A stretch of 64,000 bases of DNA from Janthinobacterium agaricidamnosum. GTDB taxonomy: Bacteria > Pseudomonadota > Gammaproteobacteria > Burkholderiales > Burkholderiaceae_D. Each line of letters starts with the position of its first letter. Position 1 is the stretch's first letter. Location: contig NZ_CP033019.1 of NCBI RefSeq assembly GCF_003667705.1, positions 3,224,001-3,288,000 on the forward strand, in the 5' to 3' direction. The position numbers were made by a program, and so were the translations under genes. The notes beneath the pieces were generated by a model. The model had not been told where the DNA came from and made no database searches. It saw nothing but the letters and a program-made list of their open reading frames with translations. Positions 49,153 to 57,564 of this stretch are shown here, piece by piece.

Positions 49153-49556
49153 GTTTGGGCCTCCTGCGCGCGCGCCGCGCCGAACAGCGCAGCCACCAGC
49201 GGATCGCCCACGGCGCCCGCCTTGCGGATCCAGTACTTACTGCGCCAGCGCGCCTTCATCGAGTCCCAGCGGCCGTCCTGCTTGGCCTTGGCCTCGAACC
49301 GCAGGCGAACCTGGCGCTTCGTCAAGTGCTTTAGCGTACGCGGCGCGTCTGGCAGGTCGCCGACGGCGTACACGGCCATGGCGGCGCCGGCGCGCGGGTG
49401 CGGCTTCCATCTGGCGATGTAAATCTTGCGATCAGCATGCAGCAGACCGACCCAGCGCAGCACGGCAGCCTGGCTGACGCCTGACTTGATAACGATCTCG
49501 GCTTTGGTACCGGGCGTGGCGCCCAGCGCGAATTCACTGAAATTTACGCGCGTCAC
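49149..49556 (-). CDS. Winged-helix DNA-binding protein
   Basis: 135 residues. The N-terminal half is a winged helix (GTKAEIVIKSGVSQAAVLRW, VGLLHADRKIYIARWKPH). The C-terminus (RSKYWIRKAGAVGDPLVAAL, then FGAA) closely resembles that of the protein at 57561-57947 (GRDPLVAAMFGAPA), so the two are paralogous. A regulator or replication accessory protein; target unknown. Confidence 0.7.
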   Translation of the reverse strand: MTRVNFSEFALGATPGTKAEIVIKSGVSQAAVLRWVGLLHADRKIYIARWKPHPRAGAAMAVYAVGDLPDAPRTLKHLTKRQVRLRFEAKAKQDGRWDSMKARWRSKYWIRKAGAVGDPLVAALFGAARAQEAQT

Positions 49557-52180
49557 TTTGCATTCTCCTCGTCCATCAGTTCCATATCGAACAGCGTGGG
49601 CATGCTGACTTCGCGCTCCATGGCCTGGCAGTAGTGCACCTGGTCAGCGAAATATGCCGGGTTCAGTTCGCTGCCGCAGCCCTGGCGGCCCAGCTTCATC
49701 GCGCGCACCGGCACGGTGCCCAGACCACAGAACGGGTCATAGATCACCTCGCTCGGGTTGCTATAGCGGCCAATCAAGCGGTCAACGATGTCGATCTGAA
49801 ACGGGCAAACGTGCTTTTCCACCGCACGAGCCGACTGCTCGCCGTTCAGGGTGCGCATGCGCACGATGTCGTGCCACACGGCCGGATCGGCGCTGCCCGG
49901 CGCCAGGCTGAGATAATCCGCAGGCAAGGCCTTGCCGGCCAGCAGCGCCTCGCCCACCTCGACGTGGTATTCGTAGTTGTAGACGTTCTCCAGCGACATG
50001 CTGGTGAACAACTTCGCCAGCTTGCCCGGGCCGAAGCTGGCCAGCTCGGCCGCGCCCAGCATGCGGTCGCCGCTGGAGCGCCAGAACGCATGCGCATCGA
50101 CCTGCCAGCGCGCCACGCTGTAGCCGGTACCAGGAATCGGCGCGGCCTTGCGGTCAAACGGGATCCGGTCGCCGGCATCATCCAGGCACATCGGCTTGGC
50201 CTTGGTGACGGGCACATCGGCATAGCCACGGCTGCGGTCCGTCTGCGGCTTGTGGAACAGCAGGATGTATTCCGGCGAGCCGACGCCCATCTTCGTACCG
50301 TCCTTGCATACCTCGGAATAACCCAGGCGGTAAGTCTGGTTGTTCTCGCGCACCACGTCGGTCACGACGGTGATCATGCCCATGTAGTCGAAACCGTGCT
50401 TGATGCCGTGGAACAGCGCCTCGGCGTGGAACGGGCTGACCGTCGGGATGCCGGCGCCGGTCACGTTGCCGAAGTTGATACGGTCTTTGACGTGGCACGC
50501 GTAGATGCGGCCCGGCTGCAGGATGCGCAGCAGCTCCGGCGTCAGGAAGTCCATCTGCGCCCAGAAGTGATCATTGTCCTGGGTGTGGCCGAAATCGTTG
50601 TAGCTGGGCGTGTATTCGTAATGGTTGGCGAACGGGACGCTGGTGATGATCATGCCCACCGAGTTGTCCGGCTGCTGCATGGCTTCCAGCACGCAGTCAT
50701 TATTGGCCACCGAGAACCGCTCGCCGGCCACCACGGCGCGCTCGACGCCAATGGTGCGCGCCAACGAGTCCTGCATGGACAGCTGATCCAGGCCATAGGC
50801 GCGGATGATCTTGCCCATTGTTTCCTGCATTTCGTCGTGGCGGCGCCATTTCTCCATCAGGTCAGCCAGCACCTTGCGCTCGACTTCCGTATGGATGATG
50901 TCGATGCGCACAGCATGCTGCTGTTGGAAGCGCTGCACGCGGTGAATGGCCTGGATGAAATCGTTGAACTTGAACCCAATGCCCGCGAAAATTTCGCGAT
51001 GACAGTGCACCTGGAAGTTGCAGCCGCTACCGGCGATGATCGGCTTGGTCGACAGGTCCTTGATCTTGCCGTCGCTGAAGTCAGCGATGCGCTGCTCACG
51101 CTGGTCCAGGTCCTGCGTGCCCCAAACGCTGACCACGCCTGGCACCGCTGTCTGAATAGCGTGGCGCTCGTCCTCCAGGTCGTGCCAGATCAGGAAGTGA
51201 TCGTCAGGATCCGCCGCCATGATCTCGGCGACCTTGGCGACACGCGCAGCCATGCTGTCACGCTTCTCGCCGGCGGCGGCCGACAGGCCCATGGCCACGT
51301 TCGGGATCAGCAAGCCCTGCCCGTTCTTTTCAGCGCCAGCCGTGCTGTAATTGCTCGGCACCTCGTGAAAGCGCACGTCTAGCGCCGGCAGGTCGTAGCC
51401 GTCGTCCGAATGGCCCAGGTCGCTCGGGCGTTGGATGAAAACCGCCCAGCTGGCCACCCACAGCCAGAATTCCTGTTCCTTGTGCGGGTACAGCGTCAGG
51501 TTGCCGGCCTTCTCGCTGTCGCGCTGGAAGAAGCGTGTCAGGGCCTGGCCAGTGTCCATCACGCCCAGGAAGCCGGCATAGTGGATCAGTTCCTTGAAGC
51601 GGTTCGGCGACGGCGTGGCCGTGTAGACGAATTTGAACTCGACCTGCTCGAACAGTGGCAGGAATTCTTGATAGGTCTTGCTGCCGTAGCTGCGCAGCAC
51701 GCTGGCCTCGTCCAGGCCGACGGCGCGGAACTTGCGCACATCGATCTTGCCCTCGCGTACCGATTCGTAGTTCGTCAGGTAGACGACGTCCTGGCCGTCA
51801 ATCTCTGCGTCCGTGCGGATGAACCGCACTTGCACCTCGTATTCGCCAGTAAAGCGCTTCGCGGCCTCGCGGATGAACTCCTGGCGCACGCCCAGCGGCA
51901 GCACGATCAGGCGCAGGCCCGGCCGGTGGATACCGATCTGCCGCATCACCTCCAGGTTGGTGCTGGTCTTGTGCAGGCCAAACGAGGCGAAGATGGCGCG
52001 CTGGCCGCCAGCCAAGGCCCAGCGCACGATGTCGCGCGTGTGCGGCTTGAGGCCGGGATGGATATCGGCCAGCGGCACGTCGAAGCCCTTGCGCTGCGCC
52101 AGCTTGATCTTGGCGCGCAGGAATTCGCTGTACGCGGCTTCTTTCAGGTGTTTTTGCTCTTGCGGGCTAAAGGCGCTCAT
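49553..52180 (-). CDS. Helicase-DNA methyltransferase fusion
   Basis: 875 residues. The N-terminal half is a superfamily-2 helicase: a Walker-A-like FGLHKTST (about residue 68), DEAS box (LDEASVLRSYGS), motif III TATPSPN, and later HRVQRFQQQHAVRIDI. The second half is a beta-class amino methyltransferase: motif IV TSVPFANHYEY and, near residue 817, motif I DPFCGLGTVPVRAMKLGRQG. Such fused proteins occur in phages of this host group and are thought to protect phage DNA. The Walker A has His in place of the usual Gly, so ATPase activity is not certain. Confidence 0.85.
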   Translation of the reverse strand: MSAFSPQEQKHLKEAAYSEFLRAKIKLAQRKGFDVPLADIHPGLKPHTRDIVRWALAGGQRAIFASFGLHKTSTNLEVMRQIGIHRPGLRLIVLPLGVRQEFIREAAKRFTGEYEVQVRFIRTDAEIDGQDVVYLTNYESVREGKIDVRKFRAVGLDEASVLRSYGSKTYQEFLPLFEQVEFKFVYTATPSPNRFKELIHYAGFLGVMDTGQALTRFFQRDSEKAGNLTLYPHKEQEFWLWVASWAVFIQRPSDLGHSDDGYDLPALDVRFHEVPSNYSTAGAEKNGQGLLIPNVAMGLSAAAGEKRDSMAARVAKVAEIMAADPDDHFLIWHDLEDERHAIQTAVPGVVSVWGTQDLDQREQRIADFSDGKIKDLSTKPIIAGSGCNFQVHCHREIFAGIGFKFNDFIQAIHRVQRFQQQHAVRIDIIHTEVERKVLADLMEKWRRHDEMQETMGKIIRAYGLDQLSMQDSLARTIGVERAVVAGERFSVANNDCVLEAMQQPDNSVGMIITSVPFANHYEYTPSYNDFGHTQDNDHFWAQMDFLTPELLRILQPGRIYACHVKDRINFGNVTGAGIPTVSPFHAEALFHGIKHGFDYMGMITVVTDVVRENNQTYRLGYSEVCKDGTKMGVGSPEYILLFHKPQTDRSRGYADVPVTKAKPMCLDDAGDRIPFDRKAAPIPGTGYSVARWQVDAHAFWRSSGDRMLGAAELASFGPGKLAKLFTSMSLENVYNYEYHVEVGEALLAGKALPADYLSLAPGSADPAVWHDIVRMRTLNGEQSARAVEKHVCPFQIDIVDRLIGRYSNPSEVIYDPFCGLGTVPVRAMKLGRQGCGSELNPAYFADQVHYCQAMEREVSMPTLFDMELMDEENAK

Positions 52181-52710
52181 GGGTGTTCCAATGTAGGTTG
52201 AATGGCGACGGGCGCTGCATCGAGCAGGCCCATAGACCGTAAGATTTCGTGTGTGGTGGCGACGGCCGCGCGAAAGGCAGCCTCCAGGCCGGCCAGCGAC
52301 AGATCAGCCGGGCGCAGGCGCCGGCCGTCGAGCACGTCGTGGCAGGCGCTGCAGCCGAACGCTGCGGCGGTGTCCGGCGCTTTCAGGCCCATGCCCTTCC
52401 CGTCCGCCAGGAAGTTCGAGTGGCAGAGCACGGTGGTGTCAGGGTCGAAGTTGCAGACGGCCAGGCGCAGCGTGCAGTCTTGGCCGCGCGCGGCGCGCCG
52501 GATGGGCGTCGAGACCGGGCCTTTCGACTTCAAGCCGGTCTTGCGCTTCGGCGTCGTGCGTTGGTGCGACTGCACGGAGAGCATGCCGGAAGTGGGCATG
52601 GGTAAGGTGCGCTTGAGCTTTGACACTTCTCGCGCCTCGATGCGCTCGCCGCGCGCGAAGGCTGTGCGTTTTAGGCTGGCACCGGGCTTCATGGGTGATT
52701 TGCGCATCAT
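52177..52710 (-). CDS. YbcO-like (DUF1364) nuclease
   Basis: 177 residues. The C-terminal domain reads TVLCHSNFLADGKGMGLKAP followed by DTAAAFGCSACHDVLDGRR, the metal-binding His/Cys pattern of DUF1364/YbcO, a small nuclease of lambdoid phages. The N-terminus is basic and low complexity. It overlaps the helicase-methyltransferase gene by 4 bases. Confidence 0.85.
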   Translation of the reverse strand: MMRKSPMKPGASLKRTAFARGERIEAREVSKLKRTLPMPTSGMLSVQSHQRTTPKRKTGLKSKGPVSTPIRRAARGQDCTLRLAVCNFDPDTTVLCHSNFLADGKGMGLKAPDTAAAFGCSACHDVLDGRRLRPADLSLAGLEAAFRAAVATTHEILRSMGLLDAAPVAIQPTLEHP

Positions 52711-52739
52711 GATAAGATTTCCTTTTGATAAGGAAATTT
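52698..52739. promoter_or_regulatory. Divergent junction element, copy 1
   Basis: Between the minus-strand YbcO gene and a plus-strand insertion. The bases ATCATGATAAGATTTCC and CTTTTGATAAGGAAATT recur almost unchanged at 54757-54789. They provide a ribosome site for each strand (TAAGGA plus, AAAGGAAA minus). A shared promoter or insertion scar. Confidence 0.5.
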
Positions 52740-53393
52740 ATGCTGAACTGGTTTAGGTGGACAACCTTGATGACCGCCTTGAGCGCAGTTTCTTACTACG
52801 GATACCGCGCCACTCCTTGGACATACATTGATGCCACCATATCCGCATACTGGGTGCAGGCTGTCGGCGCAACATTGGGCCTTGGCATCGCAATTTACGT
52901 TCCATATCGCCAGCGTGAGGATGCGATTAAATTGTCGAACGCAAGGCAAAAAGATGAGGCGCGACGAGTGCAGATGTCCATTAAGGACGAATTGCTGGCA
53001 TTGCAAAAAACCTTTGCTGGGCCAAATGTTTCGCACCTGCTTGAGATTGAAGATCCTGGAATTTTTGATAGGCACATCCCGATCCCGCTGCAGCGCTTCC
53101 CGATATATGCCTCGCTCATCGACCGCCTCACGCTTATTGAGGATGATGAATTGCGATCCGAGATCATCCATACATTTGCCGTGGCGAATGGTTTGATAGC
53201 CTACGCTCAACAGAATAATCAACTGCTTGCGGTATTGACGGACATTGAAGCAGAGCTTCACTACAGGCCGGACGCATTCCAGTATGAGAGAAAAAGAATG
53301 CATGGAGTCAAAATGATAGCGATGTGCAGGGAGATGCAAGTTATCTGCCGAGAAACAATTAGATTGGTAGATGCGCTTGTGATGAAGTTGTGA
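52740..53393 (+). CDS. Membrane protein of unknown function, plus-strand insertion
   Basis: 217 residues from ATG 52740 (AAGGAAA just before). Two membrane helices (TTLMTALSAVSYYGYRA; YWVQAVGATLGLGIAIYVPY) are followed by a helical cytosolic part (RQKDEARRVQMSIKDELLAL) to the end. The layout resembles membrane-sensor proteins of unknown function. It is AT-rich and alone on the plus strand within the early operon, so it is an insertion, perhaps a superinfection-exclusion factor (inference). A minus-strand frame over the same bases is a shadow. Confidence 0.75.
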   Translation: MLNWFRWTTLMTALSAVSYYGYRATPWTYIDATISAYWVQAVGATLGLGIAIYVPYRQREDAIKLSNARQKDEARRVQMSIKDELLALQKTFAGPNVSHLLEIEDPGIFDRHIPIPLQRFPIYASLIDRLTLIEDDELRSEIIHTFAVANGLIAYAQQNNQLLAVLTDIEAELHYRPDAFQYERKRMHGVKMIAMCREMQVICRETIRLVDALVMKL

Positions 53394-53410
53394 GGCGCCA
53401 TGCATATTGT

Positions 53411-54334
53411 TTATTCGCATAACGTCCTCGCAATCTCGCTTTTTGCGCTTGCGGCTGAGATTCCAGTAATTTGCTCCAGCGTCAGCCTTCCCTTTGTTTT
53501 GCTCGGCATCATCATGACCTGGCCGGTACTGCGCTCCAGGCCCACATACTTCGGGTAGAGGTGCGGGTCGTTTAGAAGTTCAGGGCGCTCAGTTGCCAGA
53601 CGTGCGGCGGTGCGCAGGTCGGCTTCGCTGGCCATGATGCAAAACACACAGCTGAACCGGGACATGCCCAGGCTGTAGATGATGTGCGGCTGCTGACCGG
53701 CGGCGGCGATGCGGTCGAATACCTGGCGCTCACTCCAGCCGTGGATTGGGAGCCATTCGAACCATTCCCGGCCCGCGTGCAGCACCTTGCCGGACTTCTT
53801 CGACGCGCGAGCGCGTATCGATTTTCCTGTGGGCTTACCCTTCGAGTTCTCGTACGGCACCCACTGGAACGGCACTAGCTTGGCGCGCTTTGAACTTTCC
53901 TCCGCCCGCATGCCCATGCAGTTGACTATCAGGCCGCCGAACTGGGGGTTGTCGTTCAGGATCGCCCGAATGGTGCGCTCGATCGGGCCGCGTTTCAGGT
54001 CGCTGGTGCACTGGCGCTGCTGCGGCGACGGGAACATGCCGCGCTCTTCGATCATTTCCAGTAGCGTTCGGCGCGAGCGGCAGATGTGCAGCGGCTCACC
54101 GGCCGTGGTTGCACGGATATGAGCAACGGCGCCGGCCCACTCGACTGCGCCCAGGTCGGCATGTACGATAACGCGCTGCGCCGCCGGCACCAAGCCGCGC
54201 AGCAGCAGGTACATGGCCTGACTGTCTTTGCCGCCAGAGTGGTTGATGACGAACAGGGCGCCGCGCGCGATCAGGTCAATGATTTGCTCGGGTACCTGCG
54301 CGATGCCGGCAACTAATAATTCGGATTGGTCCAT
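53411..54334 (-). CDS. PAPS-reductase/DndC-like PP-loop protein
   Basis: 307 residues from ATG 54334 (GGAGG 7 bases before). The PP-loop is NHSGGKDSQAMYLLL (SGGKDS at residues 33-38), followed by VIVHADLGAVEWAGAVAHIR, QRQCTSDLKRGPIERTIRAI and a late SCVFCIMAS cysteine pair. These are the features of phage phosphoadenosine-phosphosulfate reductase domain proteins, relatives of DndC. In phages the role is not settled; sulfur chemistry, nucleotide modification or adenylation are all possible. It lies among DNA-modification genes. Confidence 0.85.
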   Translation of the reverse strand: MDQSELLVAGIAQVPEQIIDLIARGALFVINHSGGKDSQAMYLLLRGLVPAAQRVIVHADLGAVEWAGAVAHIRATTAGEPLHICRSRRTLLEMIEERGMFPSPQQRQCTSDLKRGPIERTIRAILNDNPQFGGLIVNCMGMRAEESSKRAKLVPFQWVPYENSKGKPTGKSIRARASKKSGKVLHAGREWFEWLPIHGWSERQVFDRIAAAGQQPHIIYSLGMSRFSCVFCIMASEADLRTAARLATERPELLNDPHLYPKYVGLERSTGQVMMMPSKTKGRLTLEQITGISAASAKSEIARTLCE

Positions 54335-54336
54335 CG

Positions 54337-54762
54337 TCAATCCTCCATCGCACGCTTGATGCTAGCGGCGTCGAGACCAGCAGCCTTGCAGCCCAGGCGA
54401 GTCGCATAGAAATAGGTCATTCCGTTGGCGGCACGGCCAGCCGTGGCCAGGCCGGCGGCAACCAGGCGCTGCATGGCCTCGTGCTGCTGGCCGCTGCCGG
54501 CGGCAAAGTAGTTGCGCCATCCCCACTTGGACTTCGGATATTGCTGCACGGCGCCGAGCATGTGCTGCAGCTTGGCGAAGTCGCCGGGCATGATCGCGTC
54601 GCAGACGGCCGCCAGCGCGCAGGCGGCGCATTTGCCGTGCTGGGCCAGCTGCTTGGCGGTGCTGGCCTTGCCACAGGTGCAGACCTTGCGGATCAGCGAA
54701 TAGGCGGGCGCGGCCTGGTTCGCAAAGTGGTGGCGGGTAATCTGGGCTGGGTTGACGATCAT
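54337..54762 (-). CDS. Zinc-ribbon phage protein
   Basis: 141 residues from ATG 54762. Two CxxC-type pairs (KVCTCGKASTAKQLAQHGK, CAACALAAVC) form a likely zinc site. The C-terminus is a small wHTH-like part (AMQRLVAAGLATAGRAANGM, then FYATRLGCKAAG). It overlaps the PAPS-reductase-like gene and may regulate or aid it. No family known to me. Confidence 0.65.
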   Translation of the reverse strand: MIVNPAQITRHHFANQAAPAYSLIRKVCTCGKASTAKQLAQHGKCAACALAAVCDAIMPGDFAKLQHMLGAVQQYPKSKWGWRNYFAAGSGQQHEAMQRLVAAGLATAGRAANGMTYFYATRLGCKAAGLDAASIKRAMED

Positions 54763-54794
54763 GGTAAGATTCCATTTTGATAAGGACATTGCTC
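54750..54794. promoter_or_regulatory. Divergent junction element, copy 2
   Basis: ATCATGGTAAGATTCCA and TTTTGATAAGGACATT closely copy the element at 52711-52737. It again separates a minus-strand early gene from a plus-strand single gene. Confidence 0.5.
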
Positions 54795-55076
54795 ATGCGC
54801 GAAAAGAGATCCATCGACACCAAGGACGGCTGGGAAATCTTCAGCACTTGCGAAGAGGACAACCCTCTGGACTGGCGGCCGGGTAACCCAATCCGATTCA
54901 AAGCTTTCGGGTTTGCCGAATACACAGAAAAATCTGGCGTTAAAGATGAGTTTTCCTGCACGTCTCGGCAGAATTTCCCGGAAGCTGGCGTGCACCACGT
55001 GTTTACTTACGAAGATGGTCACGAAGACGTACGCAAAGAGTTGCGGAAAGCAATAAAACGTTTGAAGTCGATGTGA
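54795..55076 (+). CDS. Small protein of unknown function, plus-strand insertion
   Basis: 93 residues from ATG 54795 (TAAGGA 8 bases upstream). MREKRSIDTKDGWEIFSTCE, RPGNPIRFKAFGFAEYTEKS and VHHVFTYEDGHEDVRKELRK, ending in a basic helix. Soluble beta-then-alpha protein. It is convergent with the HNH gene and alone on its strand. Sharing the upstream junction with the 52740 gene suggests a common origin or regulation. No family recognised. Confidence 0.65.
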   Translation: MREKRSIDTKDGWEIFSTCEEDNPLDWRPGNPIRFKAFGFAEYTEKSGVKDEFSCTSRQNFPEAGVHHVFTYEDGHEDVRKELRKAIKRLKSM

Positions 55077-55078
55077 TT

Positions 55079-55558
55079 TCATGCCACCCTCGCAATTTCT
55101 CGCTCATGCGCGAAGTTGGCGCCTTTCCGCGTGCGAGCCGCTTCGAGTTCGCCGCGGTGCTCATCCGCATGCTCCTTGCGCGTCAGCGCCTGGAGATTGG
55201 CCGGCGCGTCGTTCAAGCTGTCACGGTCGCGATGGTGGATAACCAAGCCGCGCGGCACTGGGCCATGCTCCGCCTCCCATACCAGTACCGCCCGCTTGCG
55301 CCACACGTTCGGCTCAGCCGTTTTTACCCAGGCGCGATCGAGCACGGTATGCGTTTCGCGGCGCACGCGCACGGCGCCGACAGGTAGTCGGTTGTGCGCA
55401 TCCATGCCGGGCTTGAATTCCGTGGCCGGCGAGAGCCGCTGGCCAGGCTGAATTTCTGTTGCAGGCGCCGAGTGTTGACCTGGCTTGAACTGCGTGGTCG
55501 GCGAGTAGCTTCTCCCGGCTATGAAGCGGCCGGCTTCGGTTCGAGTAGCCGCTATCAC
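55079..55558 (-). CDS. HNH endonuclease with FKPGQ-type repeats
   Basis: 159 residues. The HNH core is VIHHRDRDSLNDAPANLQAL followed by TRKEHADEHR. Upstream are three short repeats of the type TQFKPGQHS, TEIQPGQRLS, TEFKPGMD, a DNA-binding motif seen in homing-type HNH enzymes. The gene starts inside the end of the C5 methyltransferase gene. It may be a free-standing homing endonuclease or a packaging/anti-host nuclease. Confidence 0.85.
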   Translation of the reverse strand: MIAATRTEAGRFIAGRSYSPTTQFKPGQHSAPATEIQPGQRLSPATEFKPGMDAHNRLPVGAVRVRRETHTVLDRAWVKTAEPNVWRKRAVLVWEAEHGPVPRGLVIHHRDRDSLNDAPANLQALTRKEHADEHRGELEAARTRKGANFAHEREIARVA

Positions 55559-57564
55559 AATTCACCTCCCGCGCCAGCCTGCGACGCCGCAATAGCGATC
55601 GCCACGGGCTGCACCCATATCGGCATGGCGCTGAGTACGAATGTCTCGCCGGCGGCGGCCAGCAGCAACGTGGTGCCCATCACTTCGCCTATGGCCTGCG
55701 CGGCCAGCTTCGGGACGGCATTGCCGATGCGCTCGCGATGCGCGCTATCGTTGGTGCCATCGAGCAGCGGGAACGCGCTGGCGCCAGTGCGGCGCTTGTG
55801 CTCGTCAATCTCACGCTGAATTTTCGGATCGGTTGACCAGTGCTCGTCCGGATCGATCAGCGATTGCAGCGCCCCGAGTTCCAGCGTGGTAAATGGCCGG
55901 TGCCATGTGCCGTCGAGCGCGCGGATCAGCGCGACTGTTTTCTGGTTCAGAGCCGGCAGCTGCGGCGCTTCGTCAATGCGCGGGTCCGCGATGCTCCAGC
56001 GGCCGTTGTCGTAGCCGGCCGAAGCGCTGACGGCGCCGCTCTGGCCATCCCACGGCAGCACGCCGTAGTGGCCGCCGGTCAAGAACGCATCACCCTTCTG
56101 GCGATTGATTGCGCGCGGATCTGCGACGCAAAATGCGCCTTGGCCGGTGGTACTGCCGGCGATCACGGTGCCGGCCGCCTCATCGAACGGCGTGACCAGG
56201 TACTTGCCCGCGCCTTCAAAGCCCGTGCTCGATCGTGGATCGGCCACAGCGTAGGCGCCTTGGTCGTCGCCACCGATCACGGTACCGGTACGCTTATCCC
56301 ATGGGGTGACCGCGTACTTGCTGAATATGGGGCCGCTTGGTGGGCGCGGGTCAGCGACAGAGAAGCCACCTTGTATTGGCGAGCGCTGGCCCGTTATCGT
56401 GCCGGTGGGCTTATCCCATTGCCGCACACCCAGCTGTCCATAATCGCCATCGTTGATATATCGAGGGTCGGCCACACACTGGCCGGTGCTATGCGCACTC
56501 GAAACCACCTTTGCAGGGTCGGTCCACGGGTTGATGCGGCATTCGTTGCTGTGCTTGTCCGGGCCGAAGTGGCGAGGATCAGCAACGGAAAAGGATCCCG
56601 TAGCCGGGCGGCTGTTGCCGGTTACAGTTCCTGTGGGCACGCCCCAGTCACGGACACCCAGCACGCCATTGTGCATGTCCGGCACGATCAGGTAGTCACT
56701 TAAGTGACCGTTCTCGACCGCCAGCTTATTCAGGCTGCGCCAGTCGCTGCCGGCTTCGACGAACGCCAGCCGCACCCAAGTTTTCCATTGCAGGCGCGGG
56801 ATGCGGTGCATCGGGCCGCCAGCAGCATCGCCAGGGAACGGCATGCGGCCAAGCACGTCGCCGACGGCGCGCAAGCGCTTCCGCTCTGGCTCATAGAGGA
56901 ATGGCGGCACTTTTTCCATGTGGCGCGCCACGAGCAAGAAGCGCTTGCGGCTTTGCGCCAGGCCACCCAGCTCGCCGCAATCGTGCGTCGTCTCGGCCAC
57001 GGCGTAGCCGAACTGCTGCAGCAGCTGGTTGATCTGGTCGAGCAGGTGCCGGCCGCGCGTGGCCAGGCGTGGTACGTTCTCGAACACGATCAGGTCGACC
57101 GGGTTGTCGGCCCAGGCCTCGCACATCAGCCAGATGCAACGCAGCGTCAGTTCGTTCAGGGCCTGGTATTTGGCCGTCTTGCTCAGCGTCTCGCTCAGCA
57201 GGCCGCTGGCGCCCTTGCATGGGGAGCTGATGAAAACGATGTTCGGCGATTCATTGCCGGCCGCGCGGCGGATATCGACGGCGGTGGCCTCGCGCCAACC
57301 TGATGGCGGCTCTTTACCGTGAAAGGCCGTGTATTGCGCGCGCGTGAACAGATCCATGACGGTGCCGGGGCGGCCAGGGCCGGCACGGTCGAAGTCGCGG
57401 ATCGCCGCAGGATCATTGTCGATGCCGCCGATGCAGCGCAGCGTCGCGGCCATATTGCCGACCTGTGGCTGCGCTGCATTAAAGCCTTGCTTCCCGCCGC
57501 CAAGGCCGCAGCAAAAATGAAAGTGGCGGAATTCTTTGGCGATGGTAATGAGGTCGCGCTTCAT
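55555..57564 (-). CDS. C5-cytosine DNA methyltransferase with internal VADPR repeats
   Basis: 669 residues. Motif I is FHFCCGLGGGKQGFNAAQ, the catalytic PC is in FISSPCKGASGLL, motif VI is DLIVFENVPRLATRG, and RERIGNAVPKLAAQAIGEVM is motif X. Between VIII and IX, where the target recognition domain should be, are six imperfect repeats of about 35 residues ending in (S/A)VADPR or IADPR, each with W(D/G)xPTGTVxG. This is much longer than a normal single-domain C5 enzyme. It probably protects phage DNA from host restriction; the repeat region may give unusual or multiple specificities (inference). Confidence 0.88.
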   Translation of the reverse strand: MKRDLITIAKEFRHFHFCCGLGGGKQGFNAAQPQVGNMAATLRCIGGIDNDPAAIRDFDRAGPGRPGTVMDLFTRAQYTAFHGKEPPSGWREATAVDIRRAAGNESPNIVFISSPCKGASGLLSETLSKTAKYQALNELTLRCIWLMCEAWADNPVDLIVFENVPRLATRGRHLLDQINQLLQQFGYAVAETTHDCGELGGLAQSRKRFLLVARHMEKVPPFLYEPERKRLRAVGDVLGRMPFPGDAAGGPMHRIPRLQWKTWVRLAFVEAGSDWRSLNKLAVENGHLSDYLIVPDMHNGVLGVRDWGVPTGTVTGNSRPATGSFSVADPRHFGPDKHSNECRINPWTDPAKVVSSAHSTGQCVADPRYINDGDYGQLGVRQWDKPTGTITGQRSPIQGGFSVADPRPPSGPIFSKYAVTPWDKRTGTVIGGDDQGAYAVADPRSSTGFEGAGKYLVTPFDEAAGTVIAGSTTGQGAFCVADPRAINRQKGDAFLTGGHYGVLPWDGQSGAVSASAGYDNGRWSIADPRIDEAPQLPALNQKTVALIRALDGTWHRPFTTLELGALQSLIDPDEHWSTDPKIQREIDEHKRRTGASAFPLLDGTNDSAHRERIGNAVPKLAAQAIGEVMGTTLLLAAAGETFVLSAMPIWVQPVAIAIAASQAGAGGEL

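Noticed and set aside
49634..52201. Long plus-strand frames (582 and 263 codons) opposite the helicase-methyltransferase gene
   Set aside because: Shadow frames of a strongly coding minus strand; no ribosome sites and no motifs.
52707..53420. 237-codon minus-strand frame opposite the 52740 membrane-protein gene
   Set aside because: Its translation is of poor composition and starts from a weak codon; the plus-strand frame has a ribosome site, two membrane helices and normal composition.
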